Counted from the first letter of the stretch, positions 30,963 through 43,833 are shown. The stretch: 64,000 bases of DNA from Siderastrea radians (GCA_964017195.1 OZ024892.1:15283571-15347570), one strand, 5' to 3'. Notes: generated by a model not told the origin, from the letters alone. Program-made: numbers and translations.

Positions 30963-33268
30963 AGTGCTACTATGATCAAAAATACAAATTTTTTGTTCTC
31001 TCCATATTTCGAAAATATAAGTACATATTACTCACCGTGCAAAGTTTTAAGTCGAAATTCGTACGGGAAGTCCGATTATTTTAACTGTAATTTTCGAGTT
31101 CGGCTTGCCGCCATTACTCAATTCAAAAATGACCGGGACGAGTTGGGCCGAGTTGGCCCAGAGAGGAAGTGACGTAGAAGTCTCAACACAACAAAACAAA
31201 CGTGGCTACTTTCTTATGCATTTGGAGAGGCGTGAGGGTTCGCAAGATTCATTTCTTCGATTTTGAGCTGAAGTATGCGTGGTCGGCGCTCTGTTGTTGA
31301 AGATTACGGCAAAGAAAGCATCGATGAATCGGAAATTTCCATTCATACTTCACCGACGAGTGGGTACGTTTATTTTAAGCGGAAAAGCTTCGTTTGTGTT
31401 CACCGGAAGGTCGTCAATCCTGTTGGACACCCAGCTGTTTGCTCTCTGCATTTTACGGCTGAATGTTTTACTCAAGCAATTGATGAGAAAGGTACAAGGA
31501 AATACTTAAAACCAGGATCAGTTCCAGCCATCAGGAAGAAAAACAGCAATCATAATTCTGAGCGGGATCGTCGACTGGTGGGCGAATATTCATTTGCCGT
31601 TTGTGCTAACATCACATGTACGGTAAGATAGACATTTCCTCACATAACAAAGAGATACTTCGCTCGGTTGTCTTGTGCATATACATGTATAATTCCCAAC
31701 AGATTTCGGCTTAACTGCATAATATGTGCCCCTTCGCATGAACTATTTTCTGTGTCGCCGCCAAGCCGGCTCCGCGATACGCAGAAACTGTTTTTATTTA
31801 ACTTGGCTACGCGGTACGCGGTAAGCAGAAAATAGGAAAACATTACCGTGTATTCCGCGTACTATAAACGTTCACCACTTAAACGTCCGCTAAAAGAATA
31901 TTATTTGAAGTTCCTATAAACTAGTGGACTAAAATAGAACATCACCGTGTATTCCTCGTTCTATAAACGAAAATATTACGCAAAATTTCTTTGAATTACT
32001 CGGCCACAGATAACGTGAAAACATCAACAACGGAGCTTAAACGACCATAACAAACCTTACTGTGTATTGCTTGTTCTTTTTACTGCGTAGCCAGCTCCTA
32101 ACGTCCCTCGTACATTTCAATTTATCTCTCCGCGTACCGCGTAGCCAGCTCCTAATATCTCGTTTATACTTCAATTAATTTCTCTTGACGTACGGCGTAG
32201 CAAGCTCCAAAAGTCTATAATTTCTTGAGCCTATCACCGCGTTCGGGGTAGCCACTTCTCTTAGTAACGCTTTTGATGTGACGGCGTATTCCAGTTTATA
32301 CGTAGACTTCTGATGGTAAATCAGAGTTTATCTCTATAAATTAGCATTTGCTTGTTTACTGGGTAGTAAGATTACCATGTTCGCACAATTACACGGGCGA
32401 TTCGCAACATCACTTCGTTTTAATACGTGAATTTATTTTCCTCGACCTTTTGTCTCATCTTTAAAATTCTGAATGTATGTTGGACTCAGGACTCTCTATA
32501 TGAATTAAAAAAACTTCCATGTAGCGTTATGTGGGCTTTCCTTATAGAAGACAGAGCTTATTATTATAGGATTTGTTATTTTTAGGTGTAAAATCTTTCT
32601 AACTACAATTCAGGATACTGCAACAAATCTGTGAACATAACAACAACAAATTAACCCGTATCGGCAAGAAATAAAAGCAATAGTAAGAAACAGCTGACGG
32701 ACCCCGGACCCTGTTTCACAGACATGTGAAACAGTTAAATTTGTTGTATTATCGGAAGGATTTCAGTGTTTGTGATTTGGGATAACTGGGATATTTGTTC
32801 GGCTTCTTGATCAATTCTTGCATTGTGAGACGGCTTCCCGAGGCTCTAAACTGTCATCGTATGGCGCGACTTCTGCGAGTTCGCCGACTTCGCCAAAAAA
32901 AACTTCGTTCTTAATCGCTCTCAAAATAACGGAAAACACATCCATATAATGCAATGTTTGGCTCTCTATTTTCGACTCTTCATTATACTCTTCTCAGGTC
33001 TTTGTTGTGGCGATGGTTGAGACTTCTACGTCACGAGCAAAATTCACGTGGTTAGAGATAAGACCGCTTCCATGAAATTCGCGGGCTTCTCTTTTGCGAA
33101 CTGAGTAATGGCGGACGTGTTTAACGCGGTTTTCGGACATATATTCCTGGGCCGTGTAAGCATATATCGATCTAATTTATAGCGATTCATATAATATGGC
33201 ATCTATTGAACAGTTTGAAGTTTGAAAAAGTTGAAAACAAAACAAAAAATTTTCATCGTGGTAGCACT
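30963..33268. mobile_element. 2.3-kb TTAA-target element carrying a THAP-like exon
   Basis: The ends AGTGCTACTATGATCAAAAA and ATTTTCATCGTGGTAGCACT are inverted and flanked by TTAA (30959-30962, 33269-33272). The opposite arm of the outer element, near 41745, has the empty site (CAGTTAACGGTTGAG, read on its minus strand), which confirms the insertion. The inner portion contains a THAP-like frame and, at 31800-32300, repeated CCGCGTAGCCAGCTCCTAA-like words. Confidence 0.85.
31275..31631 (+). pseudogene. THAP-type zinc-finger domain, degenerate
   Basis: The frame opens with MRGRRSVVEDYGKES, then FVCVHRKVVNPVGHPAVCSL with HF, then ECFTQAIDEKGTRKYLKPGS. THAP domains bind DNA through a C2CH zinc site and are typical of P-element transposases and genes derived from them. 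CSLHF and ECF, LKPGSVP and the overall spacing are clear. The two N-terminal zinc-binding Cys positions appear to be Ser and Tyr here, and the frame ends soon after the domain. The zinc site is therefore probably lost. It is carried by a TTAA-flanked element, an unusual association. It may be a captured host exon or a fragment of a transposase gene. Confidence 0.65.
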
Positions 33269-33956
33269 TTAACCGGTTGAGAAAACTGTAAATATAAACT
33301 GGATAATCAACTAAACTAAATAAATAAGCTTTATAAGAAACAATTGTTGTCTGGCATACCATTTCGTAAAGTAATCGGTTCAAGAGCGGCCTTAGAGCCA
33401 ACCTCAAGTCGCGCCGAATTCAGAGATCTTTCAAGGTTCCATTTCGGTCACGACGGTTATTATCGCCGGATCAAGAGTCCAGTTCTCATCCTTGCAGCAG
33501 CTGCAAATGGTTTCGTTTACAAGGATCTTCTATCTAGTTTGCTGCAACCGCCAACAGATCAACCAAAACACTACAAACAGCTCCCAGAGAAACAAACATC
33601 ACTCGATACTCAACCAATTCTGCTCTCGCCGCCATGTTGGATTTCGTGACATGAGTACTTCGAGTCTTTCCGGTATCCATTTTTGTCACGCTGCTCAGAA
33701 ATACAGTTTAAAGTCAACTGGCTTGTTCTTTCGAATTTTAAGGAAGTTCAAAGTATTTAACTATCACATTATTTCATAACATTCTTCTTACTCGTACACG
33801 AGAATTGAAAGATTGAATGTTTACGATTGTTTGGTGTACCGCTGACCGGAATCTTATTGCTTATCGCAGCAGCAGGCGTGCTCAACTACGGCCTCTACGA
33901 AGTCATTTTTGACCTATGTTGAAAACATAGGTCTTAACCGGACTGCAGTTTGCGCT

Positions 33957-34013
33957 TTCTATGTTTGTTTGTTTGTTTGTTTGTTTGCATGTTTGTATGT
34001 ATGTATGTATTTC
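33957..34013. repeat. TTTG/TATG microsatellite
   Basis: Tandem GTTTGTTTGTTTG changes to GTATGTATGTATG within the left part of the Helentron-like element. Confidence 0.85.
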
Positions 34014-34533
34014 TGATCCGGGGGGGAGTCCCACGTGAGACTGGGCAGGGCTGCTCTTCATTCGACCTGTAAAAGATGCCATTCTAAAACAGACGGAGAA
34101 CGCGAGACGACGGGCATCCATGCACCTTTCACATGGGAGTACACACCCCCCCCCCCAAGGAATTTATGTGGCACTATGTGGCGCCAATCAGATTGAGGTT
34201 ACTAAGCTAAGAGTACATTATACCAATGAAAGAGCTGGTTAGAATCCGCTTACTGAAGCTGAAGGTCAAACGAGGTTAAGCTTAGGGAGCGGTCATTAAT
34301 TACTGGGAGGGGGGGAGGGCCGGTAAAATTTCACAAAGGAGGGCCCAAAAATATTAACCCTCCCTCAAATTAAGGTCAAAAAATCTTGGCTCTCCACACA
34401 ACATCAGCCCAAACAATTGTGACCCTCCCCCAAAATGGGATTGGTCGCTATTCGATTTGTTCTAACATGGAAGTCAATTTGAACACTTAAACAATTTGAA
34501 AAATTCATGGTGAGATACCAATAAGCTAATCAG

Positions 34534-35405
34534 CAGGGACATAGCGTGCGATTTTTAAGCTGTACACACGAAGAGAGTGTTTCGAGAGCCGGAGGCGCCC
34601 CCCTCTAGGGGAGTCTGGAGGCATGCTCCCCCAGACAATTTTGAAATTTGGGGTCTAGGAAATGCCATTTTCTGCATTTTTTCGGGGACATTTTCAATAA
34701 ATAAACACGTAGTAAAACGCAATAGTAGTTGTTTATTTTATTTATGTGTCAGCCAATTGGATAAGTGTTTTCGGTAAGGCTACAGTATGACAAAAAAGGA
34801 AAAATGGTGACGCCATTGTTGACAGTTCACAAGCAAAGTCTACCATTCACTGCATTCAGACAGGTAACCTCTGTTACTACACCGTCAATGTCAGCGTCCT
34901 TGATCTTATAGATGTGTAGAATTAAGGGAGCTCAATTTCTTGTCACTCATGGTACTTCAAAGAGGAGTTTTCAGCCTCATCATCTGCACAAAAGCTACGT
35001 TCAGCAGTGCATATTGAGACAGGATACGTTAACAGTGTTACAAGTACAACATATACTACGGGATAAAACTGGGGGTTTGCGTAGTCAAGATCTAGAGTCT
35101 CAACCCGAAAGTCTTTGGCCTTACATACTGATCATTTCCGTTCCATTTTTGTGCCTCCATCTTGTGACTTCGGCTTTGAACTCGTCCCCAGTGATCCCCG
35201 TATCACTTCGTAATAGCTGTAGACGTGACCCGTTTATTGACATTCACTATTATTCACAGTGTTTCTTTCCAAAAATTGCATCACTATGATACGAAATAAT
35301 ATAACAATTTAATGATAAAAACGCCTTCAGGCAATAGAAATATATTTTTCTCGCATTTCAGCTGTACGCCGGTGCGTACGTGCATGTATGGACGCTACGC
35401 CCCTG
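34534..35405. mobile_element. hAT-like non-autonomous element
   Basis: The left end CAGGGACATAGCGTGCGAT and right end ATGGACGCTACGCCCCTG are imperfect inverted repeats of the CAGGGGCGTAGC type. Flanks CTAATCAG and AATTCAGA suggest an imperfect duplication. No coding region is supported. Confidence 0.4.
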
Positions 35406-36273
35406 AATTCAGAGAAGTATTAAAGATAACGGCAAATTACCTGTGGCACAGTGTGCCTGGACACAAGTGCGCAGCCACGTAAACTTAATTGGTTCCGAAT
35501 TAGTATAAACTCTTTAAAAACATGAAGTCAGGTGTGTATTTAAAAACGCTGCCAAGAAAACATTCAAATGGTTGAAATTTTGACATTCAAAGTATTCCAG
35601 AGTTAGTTTTGGCAGCGGCATTTCTTCACCATCTGGTGACTAGTGATTAAATAGAAACGTTGAAATTTCCCGCTCCGTTATGAAAAATCCAAAGCGCTTG
35701 CTCTCCCCTTCCATGCCATGTTCTGCAAATTCGACCAGATCTTGTTGTATGTAAAAGTGTGGTAATGCTCTCCTCCTACCTCTTCTCCTCCCCCTTCTCC
35801 GCAACTGCTTCGCCTTCGTCTTCAATTTTATCATACACTTATTCAAAATCCCCTCACTTCCAATTTCCTGCACCACAACATCGTCATCATCACCATGATC
35901 ATCACCGTCGCTATCACTGTCTTTGGGAACTTGAAGGCTAACGGGAACCAGCGACCTACCGATGTCTGCTGTTATGATATTCACTTTTTCTCATTTTAAC
36001 GTCCCCCTTTGATTGCTTCAACTTCCGCTTAGCAATGTACATGTCCAGTACAGCAACTTTCAGGTCTTTAATTTTCGTTCCTTGTATATGGCTTCGTAAT
36101 CTTTGTAATCTTCAAAGCGTTTCCGCTTCTCTTCTCGGCAGGTTTGCACGCTTCCTACTCTCCGCTCTCCGAGCAAATAAAATCTGTAATTCAAGATCCT
36201 TTCACAGGATGGATTTCTCCTTCGGGAATATCATGTACCCAAACCACATATCTCGGGAACCATCAGGCAGAAC

Positions 36274-37002
36274 TTGCTGTGTATAGAAACTATTGAAAAA
36301 TCTCTTAAAAAGCTTGAAAAAGATCTCAAGGAGCACCTCAAAACAACCGTACACTCTTCTGGCCAGATTTTGACTGGGCGCAAAACTGCTCATGACTTTG
36401 ACGAACTGTTTGAATTGCAATGCTATGAAAAGGGAATTAGACAGTGTACGCTCTGGACTAGTCGAGCTGCAGCAAACTTGCGAATCAGCGTTTAAACACA
36501 CATTTTCTGCGACGAAAAGGAAGTCGCGATCAAGTAAACAGAATAGCAACAAGAGGAAGAAACTGAAAAAGGTGAGGCGTTTAGCTAGAATGGATGAGAT
36601 TTAAGAAAGATTACGGCAGAGCTGCCAGAAGGAAAGACGTGTACAAAGGTTTTACGCACAGAGATTGTCATCCAACTAGGAAAGAGACAAAAGAAATGGG
36701 CTGCCGCGTTGATATCTTCAGGACGTAGTCTTTTAGATGACACTGCCAAATCCGAATTTCGTAGGTTTTTAAGTTTTGCTGGAACTGAAAGTGGTGTCGA
36801 CGCAAATTATGAAGATGAAAGTGATGGCGAGGCAAGTGATGCTGCTTCGGATGATGGCAATGAAAGTGACGGCGACGAAGCTGATGATGGGGCAGGTGAT
36901 GGTGTTGAAAGTGATGGCGAGGGAGGTGATGACGATGCAGGTGTTAGTTGCGTTGAAAGTGATGGCGATGAAGGTCATGGTGATGAAATTCATGGTGTCT
37001 AA
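36274..37002 (+). pseudogene. unknown transposon protein with coiled coil, basic stretch and acidic tail
   Basis: Three overlapping frames form one broken reading path. The first has IEKSLKKLEKDLKEHLKT, then TAHDFDELFELQC. The second has MKRELDSVRSGLVELQQTC and a basic patch (KRKSRSSKQNSNKRKKLKK). The third, open from about 36601, has ELPEGKTCTKVLRTEI, LGKRQKKWAAALISSGRSLL and a long Asp/Glu-Ser-Gly tail up to the stop at 37002. Frameshifts lie near 36430 and 36600. I do not recognise a family. Position inside the TTA-flanked element suggests an element-encoded DNA-associated protein, but a captured host fragment is equally possible. Confidence 0.35.
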
Positions 37003-38274
37003 AGTGATAAACTGTCATTTGTATTTTTCGTTGTTACTGTTAGCCTGTCAAATCTTGAAAGTATCTCGAAAGTATATTATTTATGAGACCATGGTGGCTA
37101 TTTGCTTTATTTATTACCGTATAACATAACGAGATGCATGTTTTCCAGCTTTTTACAAGCATTGTATAAACAAGGAAATGCCACATCCCTCAATTTTGCT
37201 ATCCGTTGTTTCATTATATTAATGACCAATCAAAACGATCTAAGTGATTCTTATTGAGTCCAAGCTTCAGCAAACTAGACGTCGATAATGGACTATTTCA
37301 GCTATATTATGAATCATGCGCACACTCCTGTGAAGTGTCCACGACTGCCAGCATTCAAAGCGTGCTGAGTGCTGGTAGTGGTCGGACATTTCTTAGGCGA
37401 AGCACGCCTCATAACATAGCTAGAATGGTCGGTTGAAGTCGACCTATGTTAAGAAATGTATACACCTGATTGATAAAACGTTGTCGGATGCAAAGTATAA
37501 ACCATGAACGATGCGACACGATGGAATTCTGGGAAGACAGTACTGACAGGCTTGATGTTCAGTTCCATATATTGATATTGAAGACATTTTCATTCCTGAG
37601 AAGGCTGTGTTAATATTATCTCCACGGTGCCTGAGAACAGAAGCAAGTTTTCCCACTTCCCAGAAAACCATTGGGTCGTATCGTTTATAGTATATGCTTT
37701 TCACACGACAACGTTTTTTCAATTAGGTGTATATTTACATAAAAAATATCTTGTTAAAACAGGCGCCCAAACATTTGTCACCCTCCCTTAGCGTAAGCTC
37801 AAAAACATATGACCCTCCCCAAATGGGAGCCCAAAAAACCCTGGCCCTCCCCCTAAATTTACCGGCCCTCCCCCCCCCCCAATACTTACTGACCGCTCCC
37901 TTACCGGCCATGTTGAATGTATATATGGGGACGGAAACGATCAGCGCAAATGTGCTTTTCTACTTTTTCCTCTCGAATATTATATTTTCAGTAAAGGCTT
38001 GGTGTGGTGGAATTGATGGTAATTGCCTAAAGCTATTAAAAGGGCAGGTAAAATTGAACTTTGCCGTGGCCAACGGTGGAACGTGAGTACGTGACAAAAA
38101 CAATTAACCTAGTTCCAAAAATAGACTTCTTGACGAGAAACTGTAATTTAATTTGTTCTTTTATGATTTGTGTTATGAAACAGCTGTTTTGGTTATGTAT
38201 CTTTGAGCAAGATGTTGGTTCAAAAGATTGTATCTGTGCTTGATATGGATAATTTTGACTGTACTTTGCAAGGT

Positions 38275-38610
38275 TTTTGAAACAGCTTTGTTTGGTAATT
38301 TGAAATTTTTTAGCGACGTCTTTATAAGATTGCAATTTGCACAAATTAGCTTGTTTATTCAAGCGTGTCAGTAGGTTTTTAAACCTGTTTTCTCTTCCCA
38401 AAATGCGGTTTAGTTTTAGTTTACGATGTTGTGTCCATGATTTATATCAGTCATATCCACAGATTTTCCAGCCGACATAGAAATGATTTCTTTCTTGGTT
38501 TTATCATATACGGGAACATATGGTTTTTGAAATTTTTTAGCGACCTGTTTAAGATAGCAATTTGCATAGATTAGCTTATTCAAGCGTGTCTGTAGATTTT
38601 TAAACCTGTA
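38275..38610. repeat. spaced direct repeat of about 95 bp
   Basis: TTTGAAATTTTTTAGCGAC, GCAATTTGCA, ATTAGCTT and TTCAAGCGTGTC recur at 38285-38380 and 38525-38610. Short minus-strand frames through both copies (RFKNLLTRLNKQ, RFKNLQTRLNKL) suggest a duplicated coding fragment of unknown origin. Confidence 0.55.
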
Positions 38611-38619
38611 ATGTATACG

Positions 38620-38870
38620 GTAACATAGCGAGTTCACGGTACGTTCAAGCTCGGAAACTTCGTTAACTGCAAAACCAAAATGTACTTTTGAATCGTCTGG
38701 CAAAGGAATATGAAATACTCCCAGAAGGTGCGAATCTTTCCGTCAAAATTGTTCGAGAATTCCTTACTGCGGGGCATTTTTTGGAGAACTCGTTGCCAAG
38801 CTGCTGGCCAGGTCATCTTAACACGACAAAAAGTGAAAAGTCCTAAAAAGTACAACAAATCACAGTTTAC
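38620..38870 (-). pseudogene. unrecognised degraded coding fragment
   Basis: The minus strand reads WPAAWQRVLQKMPRSKEFSN, FDGKIRTFWEYF and, after a one-base shift near 38705, PDDSKVHFGFAVNEVSELER. The protein-like composition on both sides of the shift suggests a decayed gene. I do not recognise it. Confidence 0.25.
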
Positions 38871-39266
38871 TAAAGAAAACAAAATACCAGTCTGCATAGT
38901 CTGCGTAGTCTGCATGGTCTGCAGTCTGCACAGTCTGCAGTCTGCGTTTTAACATGACCGCCATGACTGACCTCTCCTCAAATTATTATCTACTACACTT
39001 GTTTCTTTCACATCTTGTTGTGACCTCGATTTATATTCTTCAGTAATATGCAGACAATCATTAGTTGACCTTAACTGAGGTTTCAGTTTTAGATTTAATT
39101 TGGAATTTTTATGCAGTCGTTTTGTTCTAGTGTCAGTTTGACTTTTTAGCCTGTAGCCTACTAGCCCGATGGTTGCTCTATCTCCAATTTTGGTTCAACT
39201 GGGTTTTTAGCGGGATGTTGTTTTGCATTCCAAGGGTATTGCTGAGTAAACGAAAAAGCTGTTTTA

Positions 39267-39477
39267 GGCCCAGTTCAGACGCTGTACCTCTCATGGGCCG
39301 TACCAAATACATTTTCGCTCCTAGGTCGTATTTAAGTGGCAAACTTTGCCGTACCCTGAGATTTTGGCTCGCCTAATTGAAATCTGTCGAAAAAACTCAT
39401 TTGGACACCGTACAACTGCCAAAAACCTACGTACTACTTGGTACGGCACATGGGAGGTGCAGCGTCTGAACTGGGCT
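39267..39477. mobile_element. 211-bp MITE with TTA target duplication
   Basis: GGCCCAGTTCAGACGCTGTA and GCAGCGTCTGAACTGGGCT are inverted ends flanked by TTA (39264-39266, 39478-39480). The arms also share ATGGGCCGTACCAAATAC/TACTTGGTACGGCACATG. It is a PIF/Harbinger-like MITE. Confidence 0.8.
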
Positions 39478-39630
39478 TTATGCACTCAGGTACTATAGTG
39501 GCGGGGGAAGTATTTGCAAGAATAATTGCGTGTGTTGTTTTGTCCTCAGAGTATGTCTTAAAAATCCCAAATAAGCGAGGATAAGACTTGTCATTTCAAC
39601 ATAGGTCAAGCACGCAATGCGTGCCTATGT

Positions 39631-41174
39631 TTCATCCAAGTCTTAAGTCCGACGCAATCTCTCCCAACTCTCTTCATTCGTCATTAAATGGAGACATTGT
39701 TTTTTTGCAAGTTGGGCATTCTGCTAAAATAGGAGGCCACTTGCTGGGGAGTTAAAAAATCAGATAGTTGGAACACGCGCTCATTATCTTCATTTTGTAG
39801 AGTTCCCGTCATCACCTTTGCAACATTTTCTGGGTTTGCTTTCATGTCTGTCTTCCCCCCCTCTTCGTAATATTCTATTTAGAAAATCTTTCTGCTTTTC
39901 GTTAGAATATGATCTTGACTTATTAGACTTAAGAGCCCATCCCTGTGCCAACGTATGTTGGCCTGGTTGGGTTTCATTGTGGTTTTAAGGATGGGTTTGC
40001 TTTAAGACCAGTTCCTGCAGCCTGCGTGCGTAGCACTGTTTCGCTTTATCATACAATGATTTCCCATCAGGTCGGATCTTGTGATCTCCGGTTTCAATAT
40101 GTTCAGTGCCGTTGCCTCAGTAAGGAAGATCGGAAGTACGTTTTCACACACATCCATCCACTGGGCACGAGAACAATGAGGCGACCTCAGTGGGATTCCT
40201 CTTCTGAAGTTGTACCCATTGTGGTGGTCACTGTCCTCTCCATGTTATTATTCATTCTCATCTTCAGGAACGGCTTCTTCATGATTTTTCCTTTGTTTTG
40301 AGAAGGGCACAAAATCCCAACTTGTTGGAGAGCTACCTCGATGATGGCGGAGTTCTCTGCGGTCTTCTTACCTTATACTTACCTGATCAAAGCACAATTT
40401 TAAATCATAAGCGAGAGTAAGCATGCTTCCCAAGTGGTCCCCTTACCAGGCTTGCTTGTATACGTACAATAGCCAACATAAATAGATAACTCCACTTAAA
40501 AAGGAGATTAGGATAGGAGTTTTGTAGGGCCTGGTTAAGTTACTACACAAGTAGTATCCCTTGTTATAAGTTTTCAAAGTGGAAGAAGAACCTTGTGCTG
40601 CATACAAGCAGTGTTATTAAAAACATTACCATCTTAACATTTTGGGGAAGTCGGAGATATGTATACTAATTTACATTCCTTGAGAAAATCCCTACGGGTT
40701 TCTTAGTCCGGGGGGGATAGGGGTACTCAATAAAGATTTATTCGGGGAGGTTCAGCACGGAGGTTCAAACACTCACCCTTTAATATACTCATTTTTATCA
40801 AAATGGTACCCCTTTCATATACCTTATCCTTTCGTATACCTCAAGGATAAGCCAAAACTATATAATTTCCGACAATTGCCACGTTTTTCTCGGACTTTCA
40901 GTCATTCTGATCAGTTGCTCAAAGGGTGCAAGCTTTTATGTGTCATTTCTGCCAAAATTTGGCACCCTTTTAGCCACCATTTCTTCCACTTTGCAGCCGA
41001 TTTTGTGAACCTTTCATACACTAAAATGGCAATTTTCCCTACCCTTTAGTATACTGCGAGCTTAAAAAGGCACCACTTTCCGGCCGGGACTCCCCGTGTA
41101 GCCCACTATAGGGAGTCCCCCCCCCCTTCCCCCAGGCCCTAGTTCAAAGTTAAAGAGCCGAAGATAAAGTTCCG
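39631..41174. other. interior of the long-inverted-repeat TTAA element, no gene supported
   Basis: A plus-strand frame at 39945-40301 has a hydrophobic end (VVPIVVVTVLSMLLFILIF) but no recognisable domain. The 40700-41150 part has C- and G-rich ends like a further repeat (TCCGGGGGGGATAGGGGTAC, GGGAGTCCCCCCCCC), but boundaries were not fixed. Confidence 0.35.
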
Positions 41175-41794
41175 GTCAGCGATACACCAAACAATCGTAA
41201 ACATTCAATCTTTCGATCTCGTGTACGAGTAAGAATAATGTTATGAAATAATGTGATAGTCAAATACTTTGAACTTCCTTAAAAATTTGAAAGAACAAGC
41301 CAGTTGACTTTAAACTGTATTTCTGAGCAGTGTGACAAAAATGGATACCGGAAAGACTCGAAGTACTCATGTCACGAAATCCAACATGGTGGCGAGAGCA
41401 GGATTGGTTGAGTATCGAGTGAAGTTTGCTTCTCTGGGAGCTGTTTGTAGTGTTTTGGTTGATCTGTTGGCGGTTGCAGCAACCTGGATAGACGATCCTT
41501 GTGAACGAAACCATTTGCGGCTGCTGCAAGGATGAGAACTGAACTCTTGATCTGGCGATAATAATCGTCGTGACCGAAATGGAACCTTGAAGGATCTCTG
41601 AATTCGGCGCGACTTGAGGTTGGCTCTAAGGCCGCTCTTGAACTGATTACTTTACAAAATGGTATGTCAGACAACAATTGCTTATTATAAAGCTTATTTA
41701 TTTAGTTTAGTTGACTATCCAGTTTCTATTTACAGTTTTCTCAACCGTTAACTGAGTACTGTTTTCGCATAAATTAACAGTCCCCAACGTGTGT

Positions 41795-43833
41795 CAAGGC
41801 TGCTGCCTAAGGAGAATTTTCGGGAGCCCTTCGGGCTCCCAAAATCAAAACTTAGGAGCCCAACTCACATTCCTAGGAGCCCAGAATTAGTTAATTATTT
41901 ATTTACACCGCATCATAAAAGAAAACCCTAGCCCGAGCCAATGCTGTCTCTGTCTCTCTCATTCTGTATCCTTGGCCAAATTGTTTTTGGACTACGAACA
42001 TCTCTTTCTTTCTTCTGGTTTCATGAGCAGCATGTCACGTGTCTGTAGCTAACTGTGCAGCTAATTACAGGAAGTGTTATGCAAAAAAATGAAGGAAATA
42101 AATGACGAAATACGTAATTACAATAAACAATACCAAACAGAAGTTGCAGACAAGAAAATGTCCAATTTAACTCAACACAGTTTTAATAAAATCGCAAGTT
42201 ATGCAATTTAGTCGTCATTAGTGTTCATGATGTTTGATTTTGAACCTTATTGATGGCTCCTAACAGTACTAACAGTGAGACTAACAGTAGAGTGTTTCAC
42301 AACTTAGTCTTCATGAAATTTGCTAACAATGTTACAATCTTATTCATGCTATTTGTATACATATATGCAGATAAAACAACAACAGAACATCACTGCTTGC
42401 AATTAGCCTTAGTCTGGATGGCTGAAATATCTGCAATAGAAAGCTGCATTGGCTTCTGGATAATTATCAAATGTATCCAAGTAAAAGTTTCTGTTTTAGT
42501 TTAAACTATAAAAATTTGTATGGGTACAGAAGTCTTATACTGCCTCCTGAATGATTTCTAATCATTGTGACTTTACCTTTTTGTCATTTAAGTTGTTGGG
42601 GAGTATTTTTAACTCTTTGACAGTGAAACTAGAGATAGGTCACACAGTGGCATGCTTACATTTTCAGTTTGACTTCGATTTCCACACAACCATTTCACTT
42701 CGCGCCATACCTGACATCCAGACGCAAAAGTTTATGTTTTTACACACAAACAAAACATACTAGTATTTTTATAAAGTCAATTTTAGCGAGAAATTTCTCT
42801 ATACAAACGATCAAATCACAAAAGCAAATTGCGCGGGAAATATCAAATTGAATTAATAATCTGTCACCCCGGTTTCATGATCTTTGAACTCAAAATCGGT
42901 GACTTCATGGACCACAGGAGCAGTAGATCGTGTCTCTGGAAGTGGGACGGTTATTCTATAATCGAAATACTACACTAGTTTAAAAAACGTTGTTAAATAT
43001 ACGATCAAATGAAGTAACGCAAGTCGCATTGCATAAGGAAGATTGGTTGTTTCGTAAGGGTTTCAAATTGCTATCGAGACTGGAAGCTTAGATATGTTTT
43101 CGTATGGAGAAATCGAGAAAAACAACTTTATATATTTTACCTGTTCCTGTTGCGAGAACTCCATCGCTGCCATCGGGTTATACTCCGTTAAAGCCAAGGA
43201 AACCTTCGGTGATTTTCGCAGAAATTAGCGCTTGAACGCGTGCAGCAAAGTAAAGATTACACCGAGTTCGTAAGGTTTCTTTATTTGAATATAACGAGAT
43301 CACAAAATGATGAATGATTCAGGGCGAACTTGTACATGAAATCAAATATCAAGGACTTTGATGCGATAGCACACAAGTCACCTACCCTTTCTTCTCACAA
43401 AAAGAAAAAAAAGTGTATATCAAATAGACATAACAGTCTTCCTTGCTGCCAGCGCGTGATCACTTGCGAATGCCTGGGGCAACAAAACAGCCCATGATTT
43501 TGATATTCCATATTTGGGAATCACATCTTGTACCCGGTCTCCAACTGCCAACAGGAGACAAACGATGGCTTCGCAAACCTTCGCTGTTTTAACACTTTTG
43601 TTACGGGTTTTTGAAGAATTCTACCATGTATGGCTTCGCGCCAAACACATAAATAGTTCCATTGTTTGAAGCTCAGCTAATAGAACCAAATTTATCGGGA
43701 CGTAGGGGCCATTGTCCCAAGATAATCTCAGGTTTATAGGAGCCCGTGCGGGCTCCTTGTACAGAAATTTGGTCACCCGCATGTTCAACTTGGGCGCCCC
43801 TGGCGACCGGGCGCCCGTTAGGCAGCAGCCTTG
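41795..43833. mobile_element. 2.0-kb inverted-repeat element with CAAGGCTGCTGCC ends
   Basis: CAAGGCTGCTGCCTAA and TTAGGCAGCAGCCTTG are inverted ends. Subterminal hairpins such as GGGAGCCC-TTC-GGGCTCCC and GGAGCCCGTGCGGGCTCC lie inside. It interrupts the right arm of the long TTAA element exactly where the left arm is continuous. No clear target duplication remains. The interior frames are not recognised. A hAT-like class is possible. Confidence 0.65.

Larger units (their letters stand above)
34285..37900. mobile_element. 3.6-kb element with TTA target duplication, PIF/Harbinger-like
   Basis: GGGAGCGGTCATTAATTACT at the left and AATACTTACTGACCGCTCCC at the right are inverted and flanked by TTA (34282-34284, 37901-37903). 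GGGCCGGTAAA-like words recur inside both ends. The interior holds coding remnants near 36270-37002 and a nested hAT-like insert. TTA duplication suits PIF/Harbinger; no transposase motif could be read. Confidence 0.75.
33911..39630. mobile_element. Helentron-like element, second family
   Basis: The left end is a hairpin GACCTATGTT-GAA-AACATAGGTC after a T run. The right end has CAACATAGGTC in inverted orientation, then a hairpin (GCACGCAATGCGTGC-like), then CCTATGT and T. This is the same architecture as 4451-7761 with a related 3' hairpin. It is enlarged by a nested PIF/Harbinger-like element (34285-37900) and a small MITE (39267-39477). No replicase-helicase frame was seen. The class assignment rests on terminal structure only. 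Confidence 0.4.

Noticed and set aside
33344..33649. 101-codon frame conserved with an inverted copy at 41372-41677
   Set aside because: Conservation is explained by both lying in the inverted arms of the TTAA element; the frame also opens on the opposite strand and has no known domain.
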